Assembly: GCA_902729315.2 (NCBI GenBank)
Contig: LR746264.1
Coordinates: 994,501-1,058,500, forward strand
Source: Spirodela intermedia
Taxonomy: Eukaryota; Streptophyta; Magnoliopsida; Alismatales; Araceae
Reading direction: 5' to 3'
Length of the DNA: 64,000 nucleotides
The position numbers and the translations under genes were made by a program. Below are positions 13,274-23,847 of the stretch, piece by piece (positions within the stretch are counted from its first letter, which is position 1; each line of letters begins with the position of its first letter). Below the pieces are notes generated by a model. It was not told where the DNA came from. It saw nothing but the letters and a program-made list of their open reading frames with translations, and searched no databases.

Positions 13274-14250
13274 CACAGAGGACCCAGGAGGTCAACCCTT
13301 CAGGCAGACGAATTGACCGGATTACAGAAGTTTGACCAATATCACTGGATTACCAATATCCACAGAGGACCCAGGAGGTCAACCCTTCAGGCAGACGAAT
13401 TGACCGGATTACTGACGATCATGTCTGCCTGAAGGAGGTCAACCCTTCGTCAATGCTAGAGTCGTAACAAGATCAAGACAAGACTGTGGATATTGGTTTC
13501 TCCCCTGTAAAAAAATCATTATCCCAGGATACTACCAGTCGGATTCAGACAAGAATTATAAAAAGTCAACCCATCAGGCAGACGAATTGAGCGGATTACA
13601 GAGGTTTGTGTGCATCCGGTGATAAGATTTTCCAGAAGTTTGACCATATTCCTTGTTCCTCGTCAACTCTACATTAGTAACAAGATCAAGAAAAGACTGG
13701 GTATTGGTTTCTTCCCTGAAAAAGACTGATTATCCCAGGACACTACCGGTTGGACTCAGACAAGAATTATAAAAAGTCAACCCTTCAGGCAGACGAATTG
13801 AGCGGATTACAGAGGTTTGTGTGCATCCGCTGATAAGATTATCCAGAACTTTGACTCTATTCCTTGCTCCTCGTCAACTCTAGATTAGTAACAAGATCAA
13901 GACTGTGGATATCGGTTTCTTCCCTGTAAAGGAATAATTATCCCAGGATACCACCAGTTGGGTTCAGACAAGAATTATAAAAAGCCAACCCATCAGGCAG
14001 ACGAATTGAGCGGATTGCAGAGGTTTGTGTGAATCCGGTGATAAGATTATCCAGAAGTTTGACTCTATCCTTGTTCCTCGTCAACTCTAGATTTGTAACA
14101 AGATCAAGACAAGACAAGACAAGACTAGACTCTGGAGATTGGTTTCTTCCCTAAAAAAGAATACTTATCCCAGGATACTACTAGTCCGATTCAGAAAAGA
14201 ATAATAAAAAGTCAACCCTTCAGGCAGACGAATTGACTGGATCACAGGTG
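13274..14250. repeat. Tandem repeat array (~210-bp units, shorter 87-bp units at left end)
   Basis: The core gtcaacccttcaggcagacg recurs at about 13291, 13378, 13565, 13776, 13984 and 14211. The first two are 87 bp apart; the last four are spaced 211, 208 and 227 bp. Each long unit also carries cgaattgagcggatta, a block beginning ggtttgtgtg, a cctcgtcaactct block, aagatcaaga and cccaggatactac. Units differ by about 5-10%. No ORF spans a unit, so this is a non-coding minisatellite. GTCAA/TTGAC cores (W-box-like) occur several times per unit. Confidence 0.92.
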
Positions 14251-14338
14251 TAAAAAAGACTCTAATTTGGATCAAATTTTAAAACGGAGGAACCGATGAT
14301 TCTGGGTGACACTTCCCAAGGGATCATCATCATCGTCA

Positions 14339-15387
14339 TCATCTGGAGTCGATCGACCTCTTCAGACGCCGAAGGACACTCCACATGACAGTAGAGATGA
14401 AGAAGAGAACCAGGCCAGTGGCAAGGGCTAGTTTCAGGCCGAGGTTTACCAGTAGGCTTACCAGCAGGCCGGCGAAGACGACGCCGAGGAAGTTGGCGGA
14501 GACGGCGGACCAGAACGGCATGCCCAGGACGGCGGCGATGATGGCTCCGGTCCAAGCTCCGGTCCCCGGGAAGGGGACGGCGACGAACAGCATCAGGCCG
14601 AGCCACTGGAACTCCTCCACCGGCGCCGCCTTCTCCCTGGCTCGCTCGAAGAGCAGCTCCAGCAGGCGGCGGGCGGGGCCGCTTCTCTCGGAGAGCAGCG
14701 AGGCGAAGCTCCTGAGGTAGAGGACGATGAACGGCACAGGCACCATGTTCCTGGAGGAATCTCCAGATCGGTCAGTGAAACCAGGAATGGGGAAATCGCC
14801 AGCGGGGAGGATGAGAAAGCGAACCCTAAAATGGAGAGGACGGTGAGCTTGAGGGGGGGGAGTTGCATCCAGTAGCCGACGGGGATCGCCCCCCGGAGCT
14901 CGATCACTGGTAACGTGGCGAGGAAGAAGACGACGGCCTCGTCCGCCCAGCCAGATCTCCTCAGCGCCGCCGCCACCTTCAGGCCGATTCCAGAGGCTCT
15001 GATCGAGTCGTCGGCGGCGGCGGAGGCGGCGGCTTGCGCTGGGCCACATGTCCAGCAGAGGAACAGGCAGCAGAACCCCCCCAGCAGGAGAGACCAGACG
15101 ACGACGGGGAACACCGGTGAGGGCGTTGAAGGCGGCCCCTCTGCATCTTCAACCACCGCTGGAGCCTCCCCCGCCGTAGCCGCCGCCGACAGCAGGCGAG
15201 CCTTGGAGAGGTGTGGCGATGGCGATGGCCATGGCGAGCAGGATAGAGCCAATGCAGCACGGGCAACAGCCGAAGAAGAGGAAGAATACCTCGTCAGAAC
15301 AAGGCAGGCCCCTCTTGCGCCGATTCTCCTCCCTCGAAAAATCAGGCTCGCCGTCGTAACCTTCAGTCGAGCAGCCTGAGTGGCCAT
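14339..15387 (-). CDS. Small multidrug-export (DUF/PF06695-type) family membrane protein, probably plastid-targeted
   Basis: Exons on the minus strand are 15387-14825 and 14750-14339, giving 324 aa. The intron is only 74 bp, GT-AG, phase 2, and splits a Gly codon. The first ~75 residues are Ala/Ser/Arg-rich with almost no acidic residues, typical of a plastid transit peptide. A hydrophobic segment follows at about residues 93-118. The conserved family core then reads LPVIELRGAIPVGYWMQLPPLKLTVLSILGN, followed by MVPVPFIVLYL. After a short hydrophilic loop come hydrophobic helices with PGTGAWTGAIIAAVLGM and two C-terminal membrane segments. The family is a poorly characterised polytopic membrane protein; the 'multidrug export' name is historical and no substrate is established. 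It sits between the mTERF9-like and WNK11-like genes and is transcribed away from the WNK gene. Confidence 0.85.
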
Positions 15388-16085
15388 CCGCAGGCCTTCG
15401 ACGAGGGGAGAGAGCTGGGAGGAGGGGAGAAGCCCTCCCCACTCTGCTCTACAGGCCCAGAAGACCGACGCCGTGTAGGGAGGGATAGGGTTTTGAGGAA
15501 GACGATGAACTCATTAGAGCCACAAGTACTCTTCGGCTGACACGTGGCAGGACAATTCCCATCCAAAAACGGTTGTTCATTCAGGTTGGACCGATTACCC
15601 GAAAAGTAAATTAAAAAATATATTTGTTTAAATATTAATACATTTATTTTCAGAAAATATTTTACTCAACGCAGGGTCCCATGGCGCAATAAACACAGTT
15701 ATCGGGAACATTTTGTAAATATAGGAAAATATTTGCTAAACGAAAGGGACAATCCGGAAAGGGGTAAAAATGTCTTTTTACAATGGAGCTGACACCGCAG
15801 GCGTCGTCCTCTTCTACCGCATACGTGGACGGATCGTACAAGTGCTTTCACACGTCATATGCCACGTAGGATGATGGGTAACCTTGGAGAGGTTTATTTG
15901 CAAACCTCTCTCATTCCCGCTCTAGGCCTTGGGAGGCGAACGCGAAAGTTTGAACCACCCAGTTGATGACGCGACACCAGGTCAACGTTGAGAGCGGGAT
16001 GAGGTAACCGATGATGGTGAAAGCTAGTCTCAATGCCTCGGATGGGCGCGGTCAAAGGAAGCTTAAGTAGACCATTCGTATGGGT

Positions 16086-16091
16086 CACGTG
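16086..16091 (+). promoter_or_regulatory. G-box CACGTG
   Basis: Palindromic bZIP/bHLH core (gtCACGTGtc) located 36 bp upstream of the WNK gene TATA box. In plants such sites commonly mediate light or ABA responses; activity here is inferred from position only. Confidence 0.5.
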
Positions 16092-16126
16092 TCTTGTGTG
16101 CAGAGTTGACCGCATGCGGCGTTGTC

Positions 16127-16134
16127 TATAAATA
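16127..16134 (+). promoter_or_regulatory. TATA box of WNK11-like gene
   Basis: TATAAATA followed by GGG, a textbook plant TATA element. It predicts transcription start near 16160 and therefore a long 5' leader before the ATG at 16777. Confidence 0.6.
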
Positions 16135-16776
16135 GGGAGAGCGGAGGTGGGCAAATTCCAAAACCTCAATCCTCCTTCAACGCACGATTCGCGGGCCTGC
16201 GCCGCCGCACTTCCTCTTCCCGCGCGGATCCTGAAGCCGTTCTCCCTTCTTCTACCGTCTCCGGCGACAGCGACGGCGGGGGCGGCGGAGGAGGGAGGGC
16301 GGGATCGCTCTATGATATGCGCTTCCGGTAACAATAATCTCCCTGGTATCCTCTCTTTTTACCGCTTTCGTTCTTCTGACACGTAGAAGGATCGAAGGAT
16401 CGGATTCTAGGTTTTTTTTTTTTCTCCGGCGGATTTAGGTTTCTTATTCTGATGCGCGCGTGGCAGGGCGTTGTGCTCCACGCCGGAATGTCTCCGACGC
16501 TGCAGTACCTCAAGGAAGCTAGAACCTTGTTCTTCCTTGTGATCTGCGCCTCGTCCGTGTTCATCTGAGTTGGTTACTGTCTCGATCTCGCCGCCGGATC
16601 GTGTGTCAATTCGAGGTTTATTTCCACCGCAGTTTTGATACTGGTCAGGGTTCGAATCGAATTCAGTGTCTTAATCGGCGTCTTTCGTTGCTGTAGGGTT
16701 CCCGAGTAGTCCAAATCTGTCGATTCTCCACTCCACCGCCTTGCCTCCCCCCTCATCTTCGGTCTCGAGATCGAGG

Positions 16777-17519
16777 ATGCCGACGGCGAATCCTAGCGCC
16801 GCTGACAAGGACGCGGAGCCCTTCGTGGAGGTGGATCCGTCGGGGCGGTACGGCCGGTACGCCGATCTACTGGGAACCGGGGCCGTGAAGAAGGTGTACC
16901 GCGGCTTCGATCAGGAGGAAGGTATCGAGGTAGCCTGGAACCAGGTCCGCCTGAGCTGCTTCATGGAGGACACTCGAGTGATCGATCGGCTCTTCTCCGA
17001 GGTCCGGTTGCTCCGCTCCCTCCGCCACGAGAATATCATCACCCTCTATCATGTCTGGTTGGACGCCGAGAAAGGCACGCTCAACTTCATCACGGAGATC
17101 TGCACCTCCGGCAATCTCCGCGAGTACCGCCGGCGCCACCGGAACGTGTCACTCAAGGCCCTCAAGAAGTGGTCACGGCAGATCCTGAGGGGCCTCGAAT
17201 ACCTCCACACGCACGAGCCCTGCATCATCCACCGCGACATTAACTGCAGCAACGTGTTCATCAACGGTAACGTCGGTCAGGTACCCAACAACCTCCTACC
17301 CTAGCCCTAGCCCTAATCGATTAGAACTCGCCCCAAAATGACGCTCAGATCTTCTCTTCTCTTCTCTTCTCACAGTTAAATTACTTTGTCTTCGTTGTAA
17401 TCTCATCCTAAAATCGGCACAATATCAGATGAATAATAAACCTTCTTCTTTGTGTTCTTTCTCCCCGGTAGAATCAATCAATCAATCTCGCCCCCTCCAC
17501 CACCGATTCTGCCGTGCGC

Positions 17520-17554
<35 letters not shown>

Positions 17555-17980
17555 TGCCTCCTCTCTGCGCTGTGCTGATCAGGATTTGGGAAACGGATGT
17601 TGCAGGTGAAGATAGGAGACCTGGGGCTGGCGGCGATCGTTGAGGAGCAGAGCCACGTGGCGCACTCGCTCCTGGGGACGCCGGAGTTCATGGCCCCGGA
17701 GCTCTACGACGAGGATTACACGGAGCAGGTGGACATCTACTCATTCGGGATGTGCGTGCTGGAGATGGTCACCATGGAGGTCCCCTACAGCGAGTGCGAC
17801 AGCGTGGCCAAGATCTACAGGAAGGTCACCGCCGGTCAACGTCCCGCTTCCCTCTCCAACGTGAAGGACCCCGAGACGAGGGCCTTCATCGAGCGCTGCC
17901 TGGGGGCCCCCCGTGCCCGTCCCTCCGCCGCCGACCTCCTCAAGGACCCCTTCTTCTCCGGCCTCGACGCCGATGCCTGA
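16777..17980 (+). CDS. WNK11: Short WNK (with-no-lysine) serine/threonine kinase, WNK11-like
   Basis: Exons are 16777-17280 and 17606-17980, giving 292 aa. The single GT-AG intron (phase 0) falls exactly before the activation-segment motif. WNK hallmarks are visible. The glycine loop GTGAVKKVY supplies the catalytic lysine from strand 2 (Lys38). The usual strand-3 lysine position is Asn in IEVAWNQV (Asn55). The HRD motif is at residues 152-154, DLGLA replaces DFG at 173-177, and [11 protein letters not shown] is present. There is almost nothing after the kinase domain, so this is the short class (Arabidopsis WNK11 is 314 aa) without the long autoinhibitory tail. The DLGLA leucines correspond to the chloride-sensing pocket in animal WNKs (family knowledge). 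Neighbouring genes match the AT5G55560 neighbourhood. The intron holds a (CT)n tract at about 17522-17552. Confidence 0.92.
17522..17552. repeat. (CT)n microsatellite in WNK intron
   Basis: About 15 CT dinucleotides 50 bp before the exon 2 acceptor, extending the pyrimidine tract. Confidence 0.93.
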
Positions 17981-18080
17981 TCGATCCCCCTTCCTCTCTC
18001 CTCTTCTCCCTCTCTCCCCCCATTCTCTCTCTTAAATTGATTCTATTCTTCTCCTCCTCTGTGTCTGTGTGGGGTGGGTG

Positions 18081-18097
18081 GGTGTGTGTGTGTGTGT

Positions 18098-18151
<54 letters not shown>
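18081..18151. repeat. Compound (GT)n-(GA)n microsatellite
   Basis: GT dinucleotides to about 18098, then essentially pure GA to 18151. It lies about 100-170 bp after the WNK stop codon, so it may be within the transcribed 3' UTR. Confidence 0.93.
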
Positions 18152-18156
<5 letters not shown>

Positions 18157-18760
18157 ATATTATTAAGCCATTTTAATATAGTGTCATTAATTTTTTTAAT
18201 TAAATATTAATATGCCGGAGGGAATCTTCCTCGATAAACGCGCGTGATCATGAGTACAGCTCATCGTGAACGTGGGGACTCCGCCGCCGCGTGCTCCGTG
18301 CTCCCCCGAACTACCCTCTCAATCGTCATCTCTCTCTCTCTTCACTCTGTGCCTGGTACGGGAGTTGACCGCCTCCGTGCTCCCATTCCCTGGTCCACGA
18401 ACTCTCCAGAAACGTGGACTCCGCTCGGACACGAGGGAGCGCCTATCTGGGGACATCTGATGACCACGGCTGGCCGGCGGCGATGGCGGGAGAGAGATCG
18501 ATTGATTGATCTGTCGATCGGACGGCTCAGATGCCGTCCAGGTCGTCAGCTCGAATGTCTTCTTCTCTGCGGTGGAACGCTCTGGTTTGATCCCTCCTGC
18601 TGGGAAATGGTAAAAATTAGGGCATCACCCTGAAACTAGTAATTTGGGAAATCCAGGATGGCAAGGCAAGGAGAGGAGAGGAGAGGAGAGGAGAGGAGGG
18701 AGAGCCGTCGCCATCATCTCCTCCTCCTCCTCCTCCCCCCCCCCCCCTTCCCACTCCTCG

Positions 18761-18766
18761 TATATA
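18761..18766 (+). promoter_or_regulatory. Candidate TATA box of the RRM-protein gene
   Basis: TATATA immediately after the C-rich tract and before a pyrimidine-rich leader (ctctctctttctctctc). Spacing fits a first non-coding exon ending at 19121. Confidence 0.4.
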
Positions 18767-19493
18767 CCTCGCTGGATGGACCTCTCTCTCTTTCTCTCTC
18801 TCTTCCCCACCCCCTTTTCTCTCTCTTCTCCGCCCCTCATTTGGAGTTGGTTCACTCTTCTTCTTTCTGTTCTGTTCCCTCTTATCCTCCTGCCAGGGGG
18901 TCGAGTGGAGATCGGAATTGGAGGAGAGGAACGGGACGGGGGAGAGTCCACTGGGGGGAGGCAGGGACGGAAGGGGGTGGGGGGAGGTGAAAATTTCGCC
19001 GTCGTCTTCCTCGTAGGGACTCGGCTGAGATCTTCGAGAGATAATAGTTGATTCCGGCTCCCCCACCCCCCCGCCCCCCCGCCTTCCCGTTCCTCTTCTT
19101 CTGGAGGGAGATCTCAGATCGGTGAGCGCGGATTTCCACTTGTTTCTCGCTCTCAATTGCCTTGATTTTTTTTTTCCCCTGGCGGATGTCCTTTCGGGTT
19201 GTCTTCGTTCCATTGCTTCTTTGCATCGGCGGAAGGGGCCTCGGATCGATTGAATTCAGATTTCCGTTGGATCTAATCCAATTTCTTCTGTTCAAATTCT
19301 GAGCATCTTGCTGACTGACGGCAGTTTCTCGCGAAACCACCGAATTCGGTGGGAACTCGTTGCTTTCCCTCTAGAATTGAATCTGCCTCTGCAATGAGGA
19401 CGTGAAATTCGATTGATGACTATTCTTTATTTTTTGTAACTTTAATTGAGCGCATGGATGAACGAAATTACGCTTACAAATTCAGGGAGCGAG

Positions 19494-21321
19494 ATGGAAT
19501 CAGATCTCGGCAAGCTCTTCATTGGGGGAATCTCCTGGGACACCGATGAGGATCTCCTCAGGGACTACTTCAGGAATTTTGGGGAAGTCGTGGAGGCTGT
19601 GATCATGAAGGACCGCACCACCGGCCGAGCTAGAGGGTTCGGCTTTGTTGTCTTTGCTGATCCTGCCGTGGCCGAGTCCGTCCTCATGGAAAAGCACACA
19701 ATTGATGGCCGAATCGTAAGAGGCAGTATAGATCAAAGTTCAAATTCCTAATGTCAAGCAGGGTTCTAATTGGTTTTATTTAATGAAAATAAGCGGTTTT
19801 TCGTTTACATTGCCTTGTGAATTTTGAATTGTAAGGTTTGATGGATGAAATTTGCAGGTTGAAGCGAAGAAAGCCGTCCCTAGAGATGATCAACAGATTA
19901 TTAATAGAAACAATGGAAGCATTCAGGGATCTCCCGGCCATGGATTCACCAAGAAGATTTTTGTGGGAGGTCTGCCATCAACAGTGACGGAGGCCGACTT
20001 CAGGAGGTATTTTGAGAAATTTGGGACGATAACAGATGCTGTTGTGATGTACGACCACAACACCCAGAGGCCGAGAGGATTTGGGTTCATCACCTATGAG
20101 TCCGAGGATGCTGTGGACAAGGTGCTGTTCAAGACCTTTCACGAGCTCAATGGGAAGATGGTCGAGGTCAAGAAGGCAGTCCCCAAAGAATCATCCCCGG
20201 CTCCTGCAATGAGGTCACCCATGGGACCCAACTATGGCCAAAGTAGGGTTAACAGCTTCTTTAATGGATCCAACTCCAGCCCAATAAATGGCTTCGGAGT
20301 GAGGATGGATGCAAGATTTGGATCCACTCCAGTTGGGCGTAGTGGGTTTCCCCCTTTTAGTCGGGTGGGTTACAGAATGGGTATGAATTTTGATCCAGGA
20401 ATGAGCCCAAACTATAGTCTGATAAGAAATCATAACAACAATGTCGGTTTTGGCCGGGAGATGAGCCCCTTTTACAGTGGAAGTTCTAGTAGATTTACCA
20501 GTCCGATTGGGTATAGCGGCAGCAATGGCGGTGCTGAGTCGGTCTTCAGTTCCTCTGCTAACTTATGGGGAAATGGAGACCTTAACTATGCTGCAAGTTT
20601 TGCAAATGGTAGCGACTTTCTTGGCTCTAAAATTGGCGAGCTTGGGGCCTTTGGTGACAGCTCAGTGGACTGGGCTGGTCCCATCTCCACCTCGGTTCAG
20701 GGCATGCAGAACAGGTCACTTCGGCCTGATGGAGGTCTCCGTTATGAGAGTGGTCAGAATAGGCTAGGGCTTGGAGGGGTTGGCTATGGGAGGAGCAGTG
20801 GCAATGGAGCTGGTGCTGATATACCCTATAATGGTTTTAATGGGGGATACGAGGGCGCCTTTGCTGATGTAAATGGTGGTAAGCCAATTTATGGTGATCC
20901 CACATGGTGCTCTGCATCCCCGGAGATTATTGGCGCTGGTCCATTTGGTTTTGGGCTTGGAGATGAGGCTTCAGACGTCAGGGCCAAGGATTTTTCTGGA
21001 TATATGAGAAGTTATGATGTTACCAATGGTCAATCAAATGGAGGTAAGGGTCCTACTAAATCTGCATTGATATTCCCTGAGGCTCAGTTTTATTTTCACT
21101 ATAACGTGATATGACAACTAAGACCACGAAAAGTGTAGACATTTCCGATTGGTAGAAATAAATTGTGCTTCTTGTGTTCTTGCTGCGATTCTTGTGTAGA
21201 AATAAGATACGAAGTATGTTTTTTTTTTTTAAATTTTTAAGTTGCAGTGAACACTGCTTTTCGTTTATATGGAAAGAGTTATGGTTTAGTTGTATCGGAT
21301 TTTGATTAGTTTCAGACATAC

Positions 21322-21366
<45 letters not shown>

Positions 21367-21773
21367 GTTAATTGTATTCTGAATTCTACTCAGCAACTCA
21401 TCGATTAACAACCTTTAACTGTGAAAGCTTCTTTTGCCATGTTCATGGGTAGACATCATCAGGCGAACTGCATTGACACTTGGGATGAAATTCGCTTACT
21501 CTTCATATATATTTCCAGAGAAATGGGAACTTGTTGCATTCCTTATGCCTCTCTCTTCCCCTATCACACGTATCCTTGCTTTACATCACATATTCACAAA
21601 TTCGCTTCGCAGAAGACCCCGAATGCTTCATGCATATTCTTTCCAACAGCTCGTATGAATCCTTGTTGTGGTAGATTAGGGTTTCCAACATCTCTACCCA
21701 TTACTAGGTCTTCTGCTGTTTATTTCTAATGTCTGGTTATCTGGGTTTATTTTCTACAGGAATTGCTACTTAG
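19494..21773 (+). CDS. Two-RRM glycine-rich RNA-binding protein (hnRNP A/B / Musashi-like)
   Basis: Exons are 19494-19715, 19858-21043 and 21760-21773, giving 473 aa; the last exon codes only the end of NGGIAT. The start MESDLGKLFIGG is the family's usual start, and the ATG follows a splice acceptor, so the in-frame upstream MNEITLT extension is rejected. RRM1 has RNP2 LFIGGI (8-13) and RNP1 RGFGFVVF. RRM2 has RNP2 IFVGGL and RNP1 RGFGFITY. The two are joined by a short basic linker (VEAKKAVPRDD). The C-terminal ~290 residues are Gly/Ser/Asn-rich and low-complexity (GFGVRMDARFG, NLWGNGDLN), a likely disordered, self-associating region. Such proteins bind mRNA in nucleus and cytoplasm. By gene order it corresponds to AT5G55550. 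The first intron splits RRM1 just before its last beta strand. Confidence 0.92.
21317..21362. repeat. (CATA)n-(TA)n microsatellite in last intron of the RRM gene
   Basis: Four catacata units followed by about 15 TA dinucleotides, inside the 716-bp intron between exons 2 and 3. Confidence 0.9.
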
Positions 21774-22220
21774 GGAGGCCATTACCTTCAGTAGCAGAGT
21801 CGGTGTTGGGTTGATCATCATCATCCCAGCGAGGGCTCATACCCATCTCTGCAACTGTTCACGGAACACTTTTAATTAGAGTTCTAACTGGAGATATTCT
21901 TCAGGAAAATTCAGATTCAGAGAATCCAAGTACAGATAATTTGATTCTCCCAAAGGTTTGAGGCTTGATTGATTTGAATTTCCCACCGCCCCTCTCCCAT
22001 CATTAAGAGAGATTAGGTTTTGATTCTTTAGGTTTTGGGTGCGTTTGTATAATGGGATTCCACGAGGGCTGTACCATCAAAATGAGCGTTCCAATTATAT
22101 GGGGTTGGGGTGCCCAGAACGGGCATCTACTGTTCTTAGCTTTCCTTTGCCCCCTCCCTTCTCAAGAATGCTGATTTTTATTTATTTATTTATTTTAGCG
22201 TGAAAATAGCCAGAGGATGC

Positions 22221-22252
<32 letters not shown>

Positions 22253-22360
22253 CCCAGTTCCCATAGAGAATAGACCCGACAAATATTTTAAATCTACTTT
22301 TTCTCGGTACTTTTCATTTTTGGGGAGTTTCCTAACTGATCTTGATGCTCCATGAATGCT

Positions 22361-22417
<57 letters not shown>

Positions 22418-22843
22418 CTTATGCTCATCAATTTCCTATTCTGGCTTTCGGCTTTCTTTAGGGAAAGCAAGTGTCGGAGTTTAAGAGGATGCAGGAGACT
22501 TTGATCGGGGTTCTCCCCAGTCATCTTGTTCCCAATAAACGTTAATTATACAAGGAATGGAAGGGAGGCTGACGTATCTCTTCTTCCCTCCCCCTTTTTT
22601 TTTTCTTCACACTCTTACCATCCCATCTACTCACCAATTTAAATAAACGATTATATAACATGCATCGCAGAATGAGGTTATAATTTATCAAGTAGATTGG
22701 CACAAGTAAAAGATTGCAGATGCTAATTAATTTGTTACCTGGACCCTCATGCCATCAAGTTTACCGGCGATTCAGCAAGTCTAGAGCTTTATGATACACA
22801 TGGGGGCTACATCATCAACATCATCACTATCATCATCAGCATC

Positions 22844-22876
<33 letters not shown>

Positions 22877-23847
22877 TGATAATCATCATCATTGAAATTG
22901 CAATAAGAAAAAAGTTCATCATTTTCAACTTCCTAGGCAATATTAAGGGAATATTAGGAGTCTCAACCTTCGTTCTAACATGTATACAACTTCATATAAG
23001 GAAAAGGGGGAGGGGGGAAGGGATGTAATGTTATCCTATTTTGTTATATATATATTAAAACCAGATCGATATCCTAAGCGAGATGATCTTACAGTGATCA
23101 AGATGAGACCTCACTCCACTCTTGTCCAGGAAATTGCATTCTAATTTAGTAAATAAAATGTCAACCACCCTGAGGAACATCAACCACCACCCGTCTACGT
23201 TAGAACCGCATGTATGTGACCGTCCCCCTTTCGGATCATGGGCTCCCGAGGCTAGCAAAAGAGCTGTACGAAATGGGTTTCCTGGGCAAAACCCTAAAAG
23301 AAAACCCACCTCTTGGCTTCTTTGCCTCCTCTCGCCCTGAGGGAATCTCATCTCAGCTCTCTTCACACATGAGGGACCCTTCCATCTCCTTCCTTTACCC
23401 TTTTATTTTTATTTTTAAATGAGGAGACCTTTGGAGATTCCCTCTTGACTCAATGGGTAGAAGAGAACATGAACATGGTAGAAACAGAGAGAGAGAGAGA
23501 GAGCAGGCGTGGGAGCTTACTTCATCTTCTGCTCACCTTTTCCTTTCCCTGCTTGACCAGCAAATAACGCCTCCTTCGTAGGTCAAGAATAACCATGAGA
23601 CGCTCCCCACATGGCTAAAGAGATTGTTCGCAGACAAAGAGAGAGAAAAAGGGAGAAAAGGGCGAGTAGGCATCATAGGAAGAAAGCACAAAAGAAAAGA
23701 CAAAAAAGAAAAGAAGAAAAAGAAAAGAAAAGAAAAACTGCCTAGAGGCTGAAGCAACTCTACTCACCAGGTTACCCGAAGGAAGACCAGCTGGGCAGCA
23801 GCCAGAGGATCAAAGCTGAGGCTTTGCAAAACCAGAGCGGTTCAGAC
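21774..23847. other. 3' flank of the RRM gene, microsatellite cluster, TORNADO1 promoter
   Basis: About 21774-22200 is probably the RRM gene 3' UTR. (GAT)n lies at 22222-22252, (CT)n at about 22366-22414 and (AAT)n at about 22846-22875. About 23460-23760 is A/G-rich sequence (gagaaaaagggagaaaagggc, aaaagaaaagaaaaa) just before the TORNADO1 start, a likely 5' leader. No protein gene was seen. Confidence 0.55.
22366..22414. repeat. (CT)n microsatellite
   Basis: About 24 uninterrupted CT dinucleotides in the RRM-TORNADO1 spacer. (GAT)n at 22222-22252 and (AAT)n at about 22846-22875 flank it at distance. Confidence 0.95.

Larger units (their letters stand above)
10011..14338. other. Gene-free spacer rich in tandem repeats and microsatellites
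   Basis: About 10011-10850 is ordinary downstream sequence, probably including the mTERF9 3' UTR. About 11191-11616 is a two-copy 213-bp tandem duplication. Between 12100 and 12700 there are four (CT)n/(GA)n tracts. About 13270-14250 is a tandem array with a ~210-bp period. ORFs here are short and mostly made of simple repeats; none resembles a protein family. Confidence 0.7.
15388..16776. promoter_or_regulatory. Divergent promoter region between the membrane-protein gene and the WNK kinase gene
   Basis: About 15388-15560 is probably the minus-strand gene's leader. About 15600-15760 is AT-rich. A G-box CACGTG lies at 16086-16091 and a clear TATA box TATAAATA at 16127-16134, both oriented for the WNK gene. 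About 16160-16776 would then be a long WNK 5' leader of about 600 nt with its own short ORFs. A splice donor-like ggtaacaa near 16328 hints at a leader intron, which cannot be proved here. Confidence 0.5.
17981..19493. other. WNK 3' flank, microsatellite, and promoter/5' UTR of the RRM gene
   Basis: A (GT)n then (GA)n tract occupies 18081-18151. About 18175-18650 is unremarkable. About 18661-19120 is strand-asymmetric purine/pyrimidine-rich sequence: GGAGA repeats, then CTCCTC, a C run, and GGGGA. TATATA at 18761-18766 is a candidate TATA box. A likely 5'-UTR intron runs from the donor ggtgagcg (GT at 19122) to the acceptor ttcag ending at 19485, eight bases before the ATG. Long antisense ORFs here come from the skewed composition. 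Confidence 0.5.

Noticed and set aside
13274-14250. Possible CRISPR-like or satellite-encoded system
   Set aside because: Units are ~210 bp of diverged direct repeats without short identical repeats and unique spacers, in a plant nuclear context.
14915-15379. 154-codon plus-strand ORF over the small multidrug-export gene
   Set aside because: Antisense shadow; the minus frame has the conserved membrane-protein core and a transit peptide.
16640-16670. tRNA T-arm-like ggttcgaat
   Set aside because: No acceptor stem or anticodon arm could be drawn around it; it is in the WNK leader.
18617-19213. 198-codon minus-strand ORF rich in Arg/Glu/Gly/Ser
   Set aside because: It comes from purine-skewed promoter/leader sequence (GGAGA, CTCCTC and C runs) upstream of the RRM gene; low complexity only.
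19446-19493. N-terminal extension of the RRM protein (MNEITLTNSGSE)
   Set aside because: A splice acceptor (ttcag ending 19485) lies inside it and the family begins at MESDLGKLF.
23824-23847. Upstream start of TORNADO1
   Set aside because: The only in-frame upstream start there is a TTG; the first ATG is at 23848.
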